Positions 1 through 8,339 of a stretch of 64,000 nt of DNA are shown in pieces; the stretch's first letter is position 1; each line of letters starts with the position of its first letter. The stretch spans positions 129,688-193,687 of the forward strand of contig NZ_JADMLH010000008.1 in the NCBI RefSeq assembly GCF_016464385.1, in the 5' to 3' direction. The notes under the pieces are model-generated. The model did no database searches. It had not been told where the DNA came from and saw nothing but the letters and a program-made list of their open reading frames with translations. The position numbers were made by a program, and so were the translations under genes. Source of the stretch: Nucisporomicrobium flavum (GTDB lineage: Bacteria; Actinomycetota; Actinomycetes; Mycobacteriales; Micromonosporaceae).

Positions 1-87
1 GGGATCCCCGCCGGCCGTGCGTCCACCCCTTCTTTCTTGGGCACCGCCCCCCCCCCCGGGGGGGGGCCCGCTTTCGTGGCGCGGGTG
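1..87. repeat. Left-edge non-coding stretch with a C11-G9 homopolymer palindrome
   Basis: No gene is visible before rplI. Positions 47-57 are eleven C in a row followed directly by nine G (58-66), a self-complementary tract able to form a stem with almost no loop. It lies just downstream of the leftward ribosomal operon and could act as a stop or pause structure, but no T-run follows it on the minus strand. Such tracts are also prone to slippage and assembly error. Confidence 0.5.
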
Positions 88-537
88 TTACTTGGCGGCG
101 ACGACGTTCACGGGGAACGCCGCGGTCACCTCGGGGTGGAGCTTGACCTGGACCTTGTACGAGCCCGTGGTCTTGATGTGGCCGGGCAGCTCGAGGCGGC
201 GCCGGTCGAGGGACGGGCCGCCGGCGGCCTTGACCGCGTCGACGATCTCTGCCGGGGTGATGGAGCCGAAGAGGCGGCCGCCGGTGCCGGAGCGGGCCGA
301 CAGCGTGACCTTGAGGCCCTCGAGCTGGCCCTTGACCTCGTTGGCCTGGCCCAGGTCGCGGATCTCGCGGGCGTCGCGGGCCCGCTTGATGACCGTGACC
401 TGCTTCTCGGCGCCCTTGCTCCACGGGATCGCGAAGCCCTGCGGCAGCAGGTAGTTACGGCCGTAGCCGTTCTTGACCTCGACGATGTCGCCGGGGGTGC
501 CGAGGCCCGACACCTCCTGGGTGAGGATGATCTTCAT
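88..537 (-). CDS. rplI: 50S ribosomal protein L9
   Basis: Large-subunit ribosomal protein binding 23S rRNA near the L1 stalk. The 149-residue product is the usual bacterial length. It starts MKIILTQEVSGLG and has the L9 signature around GDIVEVKNGYGRNYLLPQG at residues 16-34, then the linker helix and the C-terminal domain. It is the last gene of the leftward rpsF-ssb-rpsR-rplI group and sits 14 bases after rpsR, so it is almost certainly cotranscribed. The ATG start is at the exact family start. Confidence 0.98.
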   Translation of the reverse strand: MKIILTQEVSGLGTPGDIVEVKNGYGRNYLLPQGFAIPWSKGAEKQVTVIKRARDAREIRDLGQANEVKGQLEGLKVTLSARSGTGGRLFGSITPAEIVDAVKAAGGPSLDRRRLELPGHIKTTGSYKVQVKLHPEVTAAFPVNVVAAK

Positions 538-551
538 TGTCGTGCCTCCCC

Positions 552-791
552 TCAGCGAGCCGTCGCGGTGTACGGCAGGAGCGCCATCTCACGGGCGTTC
601 TTGACCGCGCGGGCGATCTGCCGCTGCTGCTGGGAGGTCACGCCGGTGACCCGCCGAGCGCGGATCTTGCCGCGGTCCGAGATGAACTTCCGCAGGAGCG
701 CGGTGTCCTTGTAGTCGATGTAGGTGATCCCGTCCTTGTCGAGCGGGTTCACCTTCTTCTTCGGCTTGCGCAGTGCCGCAGCCTTGGCCAT
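552..791 (-). CDS. rpsR: 30S ribosomal protein S18
   Basis: Small-subunit protein that pairs with S6 on the platform of the 30S particle. The 79 residues begin MAKAAALRKPKKKVNP and carry the S18 core IDYKDTALLRKFISDRGKI followed by RRVTGVTSQQQRQIARAVKNAREMALLPY. The frame is open seven codons further upstream, but the ATG at 791 matches the family start. It lies between ssb and rplI in the conserved order. It lacks the CxxC zinc motif of some S18 paralogues, so it is the zinc-independent form. Confidence 0.97.
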   Translation of the reverse strand: MAKAAALRKPKKKVNPLDKDGITYIDYKDTALLRKFISDRGKIRARRVTGVTSQQQRQIARAVKNAREMALLPYTATAR

Positions 792-830
792 TGCTCTTAC
801 TCCTGAACTCAAGAAAGCCCGTTGCGGGGC

Positions 831-1385
831 TTAGAAGGGAGGCTCGTCGTCGAAAGAGGAGCTGCTGCCGCCGCCGGAGCGGTTGCCGCCAGAAGCCGGG
901 GCCGCCGTCGCCCACGGGTCGTCGAAGGAGGAGGAGTTGCCGCCTCCGCCGCCGCCACCGCCGCTGGGCTGCCGGCTGCCACCACCGCCGCCGCCGAAGC
1001 CGCCTCCGCCGCCACCGGAACGGTTCATCTTCTGCACCTTCGCCGTGGCGTAGCGCAGGGACGGGCCGATCTCGTCGACCTCGAGCTCGTAGACGGTGCG
1101 CTTCTCGCCCTCGCGGGTCTCGTAAGACCGCTGGCGCAGCCGGCCCTGCACGATCACCCGAGCGCCACGCTGCAGCGACTCGGCGACGTGCTCGGCGGCG
1201 TCACGCCAGATGTTGCATGCGAGGAAGAGTGGCTCGCCGTCTTTCCACTCGCCCGATTGCCGATCCAAGGTCCGCGGCGTCGAGGCGATGCGGAACTTGG
1301 CGACCGCCGCACCCGAAGGGGTGAAGCGCAGCTCAGGGTCGTCGGTCAAGTTGCCGACGACCGTGATGGTGGTTTCTCCTGCCAT
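831..1385 (-). CDS. ssb: Single-stranded DNA-binding protein
   Basis: Binds and protects single-stranded DNA during replication and repair and recruits partners through its acidic tip. The 184-residue product has an N-terminal OB fold (residues 1-115, starting MAGETTITVVGNLTDDPEL). A flexible Gly/Ser-rich linker with runs of glycine follows, and the C-terminus ends DDEPPF, the usual SSB interaction tail. It lies between rpsF and rpsR, the standard bacterial arrangement. The glycine-rich linker is long, as is normal in actinobacterial SSB. Confidence 0.98.
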   Translation of the reverse strand: MAGETTITVVGNLTDDPELRFTPSGAAVAKFRIASTPRTLDRQSGEWKDGEPLFLACNIWRDAAEHVAESLQRGARVIVQGRLRQRSYETREGEKRTVYELEVDEIGPSLRYATAKVQKMNRSGGGGGGFGGGGGGSRQPSGGGGGGGGNSSSFDDPWATAAPASGGNRSGGGSSSSFDDEPPF

Positions 1386-1451
1386 GATCTTCTCCTCGCC
1401 GCTTCTCTCGTTCGCGCACAGGCTCTCAGAGCCCTACGACAAAAACGAGGG

Positions 1452-1742
1452 TCAGCGGGTCTCCGGCCGGATGACCTTGGTACGCAGGATGGACTCGTTG
1501 AGCCGCAGCTGACGGTCCAGCTCCGCCACGGCCTCGGGCGTCGCCTGCAGGTCCACGACGGCGTAGATGCCCTCGGACTTCTTGTTGATCTCGAACGAGA
1601 GCCGGCGACGGCCCCAGACATCGAGCTTCTCGACCGAGCCGCCCGCGGTCCTGATCACGTTCAGGTACTGGTCGAGCGACGGGGCGACGGTGCGCTCCTC
1701 GAGCGAGGGGTCGAGGATCACCATGAGTTCGTAATGACGCAA
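1452..1742 (-). CDS. rpsF: 30S ribosomal protein S6 (TTG start)
   Basis: First gene of the rpsF-ssb-rpsR-rplI operon; S6 binds 16S rRNA with S18. The protein should begin (M)RHYELMVILDPSLEERTV. The only codon that gives this start is TTG at 1742; the codon before it is GTC. A strong GGAGGTGAG ribosome site lies about six bases upstream of the TTG. The product is 96 residues, normal for actinobacteria. The frame stays open to 1988, but that upstream part has no S6 similarity and would run through the terminator of the preceding gene. Confidence 0.95.
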   Translation of the reverse strand: MRHYELMVILDPSLEERTVAPSLDQYLNVIRTAGGSVEKLDVWGRRRLSFEINKKSEGIYAVVDLQATPEAVAELDRQLRLNESILRTKVIRPETR

Positions 1743-1889
1743 GACGTTCTCACCTCCTGTGGGCTGAACGGCCACGGTCTCTCCGTGGCAGGAGGTCTTG
1801 TGTCGATCGCAGAAAGAAACCGCGGGCACTGTCTCCCACGGCGAGTCACTGCGAACCGAGCCAGCATACCCGCGCCGAGCTGGGCAACC

Positions 1890-1923
1890 AAAAAGAGAGC
1901 CCCGTCTGGGCGACGGGGCTCTC
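1890..1923 (-). terminator. Rho-independent terminator downstream of the surface-protein gene
   Basis: Arms GAGAGCCCCGTC (1895-1906) and GACGGGGCTCTC (1912-1923) form a perfect 12-bp stem with a five-base loop. On the minus strand the stem is followed by TTTTT, so it ends leftward transcription from the gene at 2034-3020 before the rpsF promoter region. Confidence 0.9.
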
Positions 1924-2033
1924 CTCGTGGAGCCGCGGGGCGTCCGGTCCGCATTCGTTGGGTGGGACCTGGGGAGGAACGACCACACCGATGAGGTTGG
2001 AACGGCCGCCCCGCGGAGCTTCTGGGCGACAGC

Positions 2034-3020
2034 CTACGCCATGTTTGTCCGGGATGCACGTTGCGACACGATTGCCCGAATTGCTCCGGTAGCGACGCCG
2101 ACCACGCAGATACACGCGATCACTGCGAGCAGACCGAGCGGCTTGGAGTCGGCCATCGGCTCCATCGCCGCGACCGGCTCCGCCGCGGCCATCTGGGTCG
2201 CCGGTCCGGCCGGTTGGGCGGGCGTCGCCTGCGTGGCAGTCGACGACAGATCCACCGTGGGTACGCCCCCGAGCACCTTCTTGTCCTCACCCGGCGGCAT
2301 CCCCGAGAACGCGGGAACGTTCGCTCCCGTCGTACCCGTGGCGGTCCGGTTCTTGGAACGCGACGCCGCGCCGCCCTGCGGCATGGACTGGTTCCCTCGC
2401 CCGCGAGTCACGATCACCGTGTCGCGCGACTTGCCCGCCGGCGCGGTGGCCGGCCCCGGCCTCGACGGACGCTGCGGCGGAGTCGTCGCAGGCCCGGAGC
2501 CCGGCGCGGAGGCACCGCCGCTCGAGCTCGCGGGCGACGTCGGTCCCGTCGGCGCGGAGGTCGCCCCGTCGGTACCGCCGGCCGGAGGTACGGGAGTCGG
2601 ATCCGGCGTCGCGGACGGGGACGGCGTGGCAGTGACGAGCACGGGCGTCGCACGATCGGCGACGGCACAGTTCGGGTTGAGCGTGACAGCGGTGGTACCC
2701 CGGCGGAACACGACCTCGGTGGACCCGTCGTCCGGGATGGACCCCTTCGAGTCGCCGTTCAGCATCAGGTTCGCGTGCCGGCCGGTGCGGTTGACCACCC
2801 GTACGGTGCTCTCCGCCGGAACGGTCATCGACCCCACCGAGGGAGTGGACTCACACGACAGGCCGAGCATCCCGCCGCCCGCGAACACGACCTGGCGGCC
2901 ACCTCCCTCGACCTGCTCGACCTGCTCGGCGTTCGCCGTACCCGTGGAGACGACCGCCGCGCCCAGCAGAAACCCGCCTACCACGATCGCCGTCACCCGG
3001 TGTCGGACTTGCCGCGACAT
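2034..3020 (-). CDS. Putative secreted, C-terminally anchored surface protein
   Basis: Function unknown. The 328-residue product starts at the ATG at 3020, preceded by GGGAGATGGTGGC. It has a signal peptide of about 30 residues ending in an Ala-x-Ala type site (TANA). A small conserved-looking domain follows (residues 31-120) with two cysteines, then a long Pro/Thr/Ser/Gly-rich region. Near the end is one hydrophobic segment, LGLLAVIACICVVGVATGAI, with a basic tail. This layout suggests an exported wall- or membrane-anchored protein. The frame extends upstream to 3272 but overlaps the start of the opposite-strand nfo gene, so the shorter form is preferred. Confidence 0.75.
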   Translation of the reverse strand: MSRQVRHRVTAIVVGGFLLGAAVVSTGTANAEQVEQVEGGGRQVVFAGGGMLGLSCESTPSVGSMTVPAESTVRVVNRTGRHANLMLNGDSKGSIPDDGSTEVVFRRGTTAVTLNPNCAVADRATPVLVTATPSPSATPDPTPVPPAGGTDGATSAPTGPTSPASSSGGASAPGSGPATTPPQRPSRPGPATAPAGKSRDTVIVTRGRGNQSMPQGGAASRSKNRTATGTTGANVPAFSGMPPGEDKKVLGGVPTVDLSSTATQATPAQPAGPATQMAAAEPVAAMEPMADSKPLGLLAVIACICVVGVATGAIRAIVSQRASRTNMA

Positions 3021-3144
3021 GCCACCATCTCCCAATTCGTCGTGCAATCCTTCGATTAACGACGTCTTGTCCAGGCCGGTGACGCGCTCGGTGGTGGGTG
3101 GGCGACGGAAGGTGAGCGTCGTACCCGCGTCGTAGGCTCGGTCC

Positions 3145-3915
3145 ATGCGCATCGGAGCCCATGTCGACCCCGCCGATCCCCTCGACGCAGCCGCCGCCCG
3201 CGGCGCCGACGCCGTCCAGTTCTTCCTGGCCGATCCGCAGGGCTGGAAGGCACCGGCGGCCCGGCCCGACACCGAGGCGTTGCAGGCGTCCGACGTGGAC
3301 GTCTACGTCCACGCGCCCTATGTGATCAACGTGGCGACGCTGAACAACCGCATCCGCATCCCGAGCCGGAAACTGCTGCTGACCCACGCCCGCGCGGCCG
3401 CCGCCATCGGCGCCCGCGGACTGATCGTCCATGGTGGACACGTCAATGCGGGCGACGACGTCGCGGTCGGATTCGACAATTGGCGCAAAACCTTCGCGTA
3501 CGCGGAGAAGGAGGGCGGCCTCCCACTCCCCATCCTCATCGAGAACACGGCCGGCGGCGACAACGCCATGGCCCGCCGCTTCGACAACCTCGCCCGCCTC
3601 TGGGATGCGGTCGGCGAGTTCGGCGCGGGCTTCTGCCTCGACACCTGCCACGCCCACGCCGGCGGCGAGGAGCTCCTCGACATCGTCGACCGGGTCAAGG
3701 CCATCACCGGCCGCATCGACCTGATCCACGCCAACGACTCCAAGGACGCCTTCGATTCGGGCCGAGACCGGCACGACAACCTCGGCAATGGCAAGATCGA
3801 CCCTGAGTTGGTGGTGGCGGCCATCCGTGCGGCGGGCGCCCCGGCGATCGTCGAAACCCCCGGCGGCGCCGAGGGCCAGTCCGCCGACATCGCGTTGTTG
3901 CGCGCGAAGCTCTGA
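3145..3915 (+). CDS. nfo: Deoxyribonuclease IV (AP endonuclease, family 2)
   Basis: Cleaves DNA 5' to abasic sites in base-excision repair, using three metal ions in a TIM barrel. The 256-residue product begins MRIGAHVDPADPL. It carries the expected metal-ligand motifs: HAPY (about residue 56), HGGH (about 93), IENTAGG (Glu about 132), LDTCHAHAGG (about 173) and HANDSKD (about 197), then a distal DRHDNLGNGKI motif. It is slightly shorter than the E. coli enzyme (285 residues). It is encoded opposite to the surface-protein gene, with a 124-base divergent spacer. Confidence 0.93.
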   Translation: MRIGAHVDPADPLDAAAARGADAVQFFLADPQGWKAPAARPDTEALQASDVDVYVHAPYVINVATLNNRIRIPSRKLLLTHARAAAAIGARGLIVHGGHVNAGDDVAVGFDNWRKTFAYAEKEGGLPLPILIENTAGGDNAMARRFDNLARLWDAVGEFGAGFCLDTCHAHAGGEELLDIVDRVKAITGRIDLIHANDSKDAFDSGRDRHDNLGNGKIDPELVVAAIRAAGAPAIVETPGGAEGQSADIALLRAKL

Positions 3916-3960
3916 TGCGCGAGCGAACGGGCAGCTGAACCGGCGGCACGAGGGAGCGGA

Positions 3961-6480
3961 ATGACGACCGAGCAGCCGCAGGTCGGCGCCCGGGATGGAT
4001 CCGGAGCGGGCGAAGCGGGCACGGCCGGAGAGCCGGGCATGCCCGGATCCGCAGCCGCGACGGGATCCGCCGATGCCGTTGGTCAGCCGGGCGCCGCGGA
4101 AACCCCGACCGCCGCCGCACAGCCGAGTCCAGCTGTGGCGCAGCCGAGTCCAGCCGTGGCGCAGACGGCCGCCGGTCAGCCGAGCATCGCCGCCAGTCAG
4201 CCGAGCACCGCCGCCGGGCAGCCAGGCCCCACCGCGGCGCAGGCCGCCGTCGTGCAGTCGACCGCCGTCGGTGCGCCGAATTCTGGCGAAACGAAGCAGC
4301 CGAGGATCCGCCGTTGGGCGGGACTGCGACGCGGCCGTGCCGCTGAGGCAGGGGAGCGGACCGACGCCAATCGCGGACTCCGGCCCGCCGTGCCGCCGCA
4401 ATCCGTCCCGGCGGACCCACCGGAGACGGCGGACCCACCGGACCCACCGGACCCGGCGAACGCGCCGGACCCGGCGAACGCGCCGGAGACGGCGAACGCA
4501 CCGGGCACCCCGGGCTCATCCCCAGCGACCTCGGAGAAGTCGACTGCCGAACCGGGAAAACCCACGGATGAGCCCAGCGACCTGACCCACCCCACCGCCG
4601 AGCCGCAGAAGCAGCCCGGCGAGCCCACCGCCAAGCAGGACGAACCCTCCACCGGCCGCTTCCGCCGTCGCAAGCCCGCACTTCCCACAACCCGGCCACC
4701 CGGCGCCCCGCCGGACCCCTGGACCGTCTTCGCGGAGACCACGGAGCGCCAGCCCGGCCGCGTCCGTCGCGCGCTGCGGGTGGTCGGCCGGGCGTTCATT
4801 CACGAGTACGCCCTGGTCGTCTACGGTTCGCTGCTGCTGGCCGTACTCCTCACGTGGCCGACGCTGCGCTATCCGCTGCACACCGTTCCGCAGGACGTCT
4901 GGGATCCGTCCCGGCAGGCGTGGCAGGTGTCGTGGGCTGGGCATGTCCTGCTCACCGAGCCTGCGCGGCTGTGGCAGTCGAACGCGTTCTTCCCCGAGCG
5001 GTACAGCTTCGCGTTCGGGAGCAACCTGCTCGGGTACGCCCCGGCCGGGATGCTCGGCGAGGGCCCGCTGGCGGCCACGCTGCGGTACAACCTCCTGTTC
5101 GTACTCGCGCACGCGTTGCTGGCGATCGGTGGGTACGCGCTCGTGCGGCAGCTCGGCGCCGGGCGGACCGGGGCGGTCGTCGGGGCGGTCGCGTTCGCGT
5201 ACGCCCCGTGGCGGCTGGCGCAGGAGGGGCACCTCGACATCGTCTCCGCGGGCGCGATCCCGTTGGCGTTGGCGATGCTGGCGCGCGGGCACGGCTGGTC
5301 GCTGCGGTACGGGTTCCGCCCCGGCCGGCGGCACGCGGGGTGGGCGGCGGCCGGGTGGGTCGTGGCCACGTGGCAGCTCAGCCTGGGGTTCCCGCTCGGG
5401 CTGCCGTTCGCGTACGTGCTGGCCGGCCTGATTCTGGTCGTCGGGTGCGCCGTGCTGGTGCGTCGGCTTCGGCGGCGGTCGCCCGTACCGGTGCTGGGGT
5501 GGCGCCTGCTCATCACCGACCTGCTGGGCGCGTTGATCGTCGCCGGGGTCGGTGCGCTCATCGCCGTCCCGTACCTGCGCGTGCCGGACACCGGGCCGGC
5601 CGGCACGGAAATCGGGTTCTTCTCGCCACCCGTACGCAGCCTCCTGATCGGCCCCGCGGAGTCGCGCATCTGGGGCGCGCCGCACGCCGTGGCCCGGCAG
5701 TCGCTGGCGTGGCCGGCCGAGATGAGCCTGCTGCCCGGATTCGTGCTGTACGCCCTCGCCCTCGTCGGGCTGGTCTTCTCGGTCTGGCGCATGTGGCAAC
5801 GACTGATCCTGCTGGCCGCCATCCTGGTCAGCGCCGTGTTCACGCTGGGCACGACCTTCTTCGAGGGCCGCTGGACCTACCTGCCGCTCTTCGGACACCT
5901 GCCGGGTTCTTTCGGCGTACGCATTCCCGGCCGGTTGATGCTGTGGGTGACCCTGTTCCTGGTGATCCTGGCGGCCGGCGCGGTCGCCGAGTTCGTGCGT
6001 CGCGCCGAGCACCTGGCGGCGTCCCGGATCCCGCCGTGGCCCGGGCCGTGGCTGCGGCTGGCGACGTTCGTACCGCTGCTGCTCGTCGTCGGCGAGTCCT
6101 GGAACGCGACCGCGCACCCCGTGGTGCCGGAACAGCCGGCGGCGATGCGTACGGTGACCGGCCCGATGCTGGTCCTGCCCACGACGGCGCTGACCGATCA
6201 GACCGTGATGCTGTGGTCCACGACCCGCTTCCAGCAGCTGGCGAACGGCGGCGGCGGCTTCGCCCCCAGCCGGCAGGCCGAGCTGCGCCGCTCGGTGGCG
6301 ACGTTCCCCGACGCGACGAGCGTCCAGTACCTGCGCACGCAGGGCATCGGCACGGTTCTGCTGCTCCGCTCGCAGGCCGCGGGTACGTCGTGGGAGCGCG
6401 CGGGGGATCTGCCGGTCGACAGCCTGGGCATCACCCGCGAGGACGTTGACGAGAATTCGGTCCTGTTCCGCCTCGGCTGA
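3961..6480 (+). CDS. Polytopic membrane protein with long disordered N-terminus, glycosyltransferase-C-like
   Basis: 839 residues. The first roughly 270 are low-complexity Pro/Ala/Thr/Glu-rich with repeats such as PSPAVAQ and PDPANAPE, so probably a disordered cytoplasmic tail. The first membrane segment starts near residue 278 (LVVYGSLLLAVLLTWPTL). About ten more follow, and the C-terminus (from about residue 700) is soluble. The layout, with an acidic loop after the first helix (PQDVWDPSRQAWQVSW), resembles GT-C type membrane glycosyltransferases, but I see no diagnostic catalytic motif. The start follows GAGGGAGCGGA. It lies 45 bases after nfo and converges on the GT87-like gene at 6663. 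Confidence 0.7.
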   Translation: MTTEQPQVGARDGSGAGEAGTAGEPGMPGSAAATGSADAVGQPGAAETPTAAAQPSPAVAQPSPAVAQTAAGQPSIAASQPSTAAGQPGPTAAQAAVVQSTAVGAPNSGETKQPRIRRWAGLRRGRAAEAGERTDANRGLRPAVPPQSVPADPPETADPPDPPDPANAPDPANAPETANAPGTPGSSPATSEKSTAEPGKPTDEPSDLTHPTAEPQKQPGEPTAKQDEPSTGRFRRRKPALPTTRPPGAPPDPWTVFAETTERQPGRVRRALRVVGRAFIHEYALVVYGSLLLAVLLTWPTLRYPLHTVPQDVWDPSRQAWQVSWAGHVLLTEPARLWQSNAFFPERYSFAFGSNLLGYAPAGMLGEGPLAATLRYNLLFVLAHALLAIGGYALVRQLGAGRTGAVVGAVAFAYAPWRLAQEGHLDIVSAGAIPLALAMLARGHGWSLRYGFRPGRRHAGWAAAGWVVATWQLSLGFPLGLPFAYVLAGLILVVGCAVLVRRLRRRSPVPVLGWRLLITDLLGALIVAGVGALIAVPYLRVPDTGPAGTEIGFFSPPVRSLLIGPAESRIWGAPHAVARQSLAWPAEMSLLPGFVLYALALVGLVFSVWRMWQRLILLAAILVSAVFTLGTTFFEGRWTYLPLFGHLPGSFGVRIPGRLMLWVTLFLVILAAGAVAEFVRRAEHLAASRIPPWPGPWLRLATFVPLLLVVGESWNATAHPVVPEQPAAMRTVTGPMLVLPTTALTDQTVMLWSTTRFQQLANGGGGFAPSRQAELRRSVATFPDATSVQYLRTQGIGTVLLLRSQAAGTSWERAGDLPVDSLGITREDVDENSVLFRLG

Positions 6481-6662
6481 CAGCCGCACCATTCGCACCT
6501 GGAACCGCTCGCCGACCAAAGCGATCAGGCCGGCGCCGGCCAACGCTGGGCCGCCGAGCCACCGCCCGAGGTGATCCGGCGAGCCCCGGCCGGCGTGGGC
6601 CCCGCCGGCGCACGAGCGCGCCAGGCCGTGCTGGCACTGCTAGGCGCAGGCAGGGCCGCCGC

Positions 6663-8180
6663 TCACCCCACGGGCGTAGGCGACGCGTCCCCCGCCTCGA
6701 CCGCCGCCGCCGCCGGCCGCTGTTCCACGTGGAACACGCGCCGCAGCGACGCCACCCATCCCGCGTCCTCGGCTCCGTCGAGCACGCCCCCGTCCGGGTC
6801 GTCCTCGTAGGTGCGGCGGACCGGGTCGAGTTCCGGGTGCCAGATCTCGCGGATCACCAGGCCGCACAGGACAGCCACCGTGATGAGCCGCAGGCTGGAG
6901 GCCAACACGAACGTCCCCTCCGGGATCACCGGCTTGCCGCCCGCGCCCAGGAGCTCGGCGTAGAAGGCGGTGAAGTAGCCGATCTCCGCGACCGACCAGG
7001 CGATGATCGCGCCCCAGCGGGGGCGGGCGAGGACGATCAGCGGGAGGAGCCAGAGGACGTACTGCTGGGACCACACCTTGCTGAAGATCAGGAAGACCGC
7101 CACGACGAGAAACGCCACCTGGGCGAGGCGGGGCCGCCGGGGTGCCAGCAGGCAGAGCACCCCGATGGCGATGCAGGCGAGGATCGTCAGCGCGTACGTC
7201 AGGGTGTTCAGGGCCGGCACGTGGTCGCTGAGCCATTGGAACGGGCCCTGGTCCCCGGCTCCACCGGTGTTCCACTTGGTGTCGAGGTAGCGGCCGACGT
7301 ACCAGAGCGTGCCCCAGTCGATGGGCCGGGTGCGGTTGAGGTCGAAGAAGCGGGAGAAGCTGTCGGGGTACAGGACCGCGATCGGGACGTTGGCGACCAG
7401 CCAGGCACCGACCGCCGTGGCGACGGCCGCCCAGAAGGCCTGGAGCCGGCGGGAGCGCAGGGCGAGCACGAAGATGGGCCCGAGGATGAACAGCGGCCAC
7501 AGTTTGGCCGCGCCGCCGAGGCCGAGGAGGACCCCGGCGAGCCAGGGTCGGCGCCGCGCCCAGGCGAGGAGCCCGAACATCGCCAGGCCGATCGCCAGGA
7601 AGTCCCAGTTGACCGTCGCGGTGACCAGCAGGATCGGGGAGAGGGCGAAGATCGCGGCGTCCCACGGGCGGCGGCGGCGCAGGGCGAGGATGACCGCCGC
7701 GGACGCGACCGCCAGGATCGAGAGCACGAGCGCGTTGGCGTTGTAGAACCACTTGCCCTGGTTGATCTCGGGGTACTTCTGGCCGAGCGCGTGCACGGGC
7801 AGGCCGAGCGCGCCCATGAAGTAGCCGGTGACGACCGGGTACTCGACGGGGTGGTCCCGGTACGGCACCTTGCCCTCGTTGAGGCCCTCCGCGTAGTACA
7901 ACGCCAGCACGTCGGTGTAGCAGAAACGCGTGTACTGGACGTTCTTCTGCCAGTCACCGTCCTGGCAGGGTGACTTCTGCACCCAGCTGAACGCGAGCGT
8001 CAGGCAGACCAGCGCCAGGATGATCCGCTGCGCGGTCCAGAAGCCGCCGCTGCGGGCCCCGGGCCGGACGGCGTGTGACCCGACGGGCCCGCCGATGGCC
8101 TGCGAGAGCCCGCGGACGAAGCCGTCGGACTCGGCGGGCAGGTCGGTCCGGTCGGTGTCCGACGGCGAAGTCGCGCTCAT
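6663..8180 (-). CDS. GT87-family polyprenol-phosphate-mannose-dependent mannosyltransferase-like membrane protein
   Basis: 505 residues with about ten membrane helices. The first periplasmic loop has the pattern typical of the GT87/DUF2029 family: ALYYAEGLNEGKVPYRDHPVEYPVVTG, with the acidic/basic pair expected in the active site. Family members add mannose from polyprenol phosphate mannose to lipoglycans at the outer face of the membrane. Mycobacteria have a related gene, Rv0051, at the same place beside ponA1, which supports the call. The last 30 codons contain a parS-like 16-mer. ATG at 8180; the ribosome site is weak (GGAGTC close to the start). Confidence 0.82.
   Translation of the reverse strand: MSATSPSDTDRTDLPAESDGFVRGLSQAIGGPVGSHAVRPGARSGGFWTAQRIILALVCLTLAFSWVQKSPCQDGDWQKNVQYTRFCYTDVLALYYAEGLNEGKVPYRDHPVEYPVVTGYFMGALGLPVHALGQKYPEINQGKWFYNANALVLSILAVASAAVILALRRRRPWDAAIFALSPILLVTATVNWDFLAIGLAMFGLLAWARRRPWLAGVLLGLGGAAKLWPLFILGPIFVLALRSRRLQAFWAAVATAVGAWLVANVPIAVLYPDSFSRFFDLNRTRPIDWGTLWYVGRYLDTKWNTGGAGDQGPFQWLSDHVPALNTLTYALTILACIAIGVLCLLAPRRPRLAQVAFLVVAVFLIFSKVWSQQYVLWLLPLIVLARPRWGAIIAWSVAEIGYFTAFYAELLGAGGKPVIPEGTFVLASSLRLITVAVLCGLVIREIWHPELDPVRRTYEDDPDGGVLDGAEDAGWVASLRRVFHVEQRPAAAAVEAGDASPTPVG
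6721..6736. promoter_or_regulatory. Outlying parS-like ParB site inside the GT87 gene
   Basis: TGTTCCACGTGGAACA is a perfect 16-base palindrome. It differs from the actinobacterial parS core GTTTCACGTGAAAC by two symmetric changes and from the Bacillus consensus by one or two bases. It encodes VFHVEQ near the C-terminus of the membrane protein. It is 39 kb from dnaA, within the range over which actinobacterial parS sites are spread. ParB binding here is inferred. Confidence 0.55.
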
Positions 8181-8280
8181 GACTCCGCATCATGCCGCAT
8201 TCCGGTTCGGAAGTGACGGTCCCGTCCGGGCGAGAAGCGGGCGGGAAGGCCGGATCGGTGCCGGCTCGCGGACACCCCGG

Positions 8281-8318
8281 AAAACCGACCGGCGCCCACC
8301 CTGGGGGTGAGCGCCGGT
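8281..8318 (-). terminator. Terminator downstream of the penicillin-binding protein gene
   Basis: ACCGGCGC at 8288-8295 plus CCACCC pairs with GGGTGAGCGCCGGT (8305-8318), leaving one mismatch. On the minus strand the stem is followed by CGGTTTTCC. It lies just after the ponA stop codon at 8340 and ends leftward transcription. Confidence 0.75.
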
Positions 8319-8339
8319 GTCGTTCGGATCCGCGTACGG

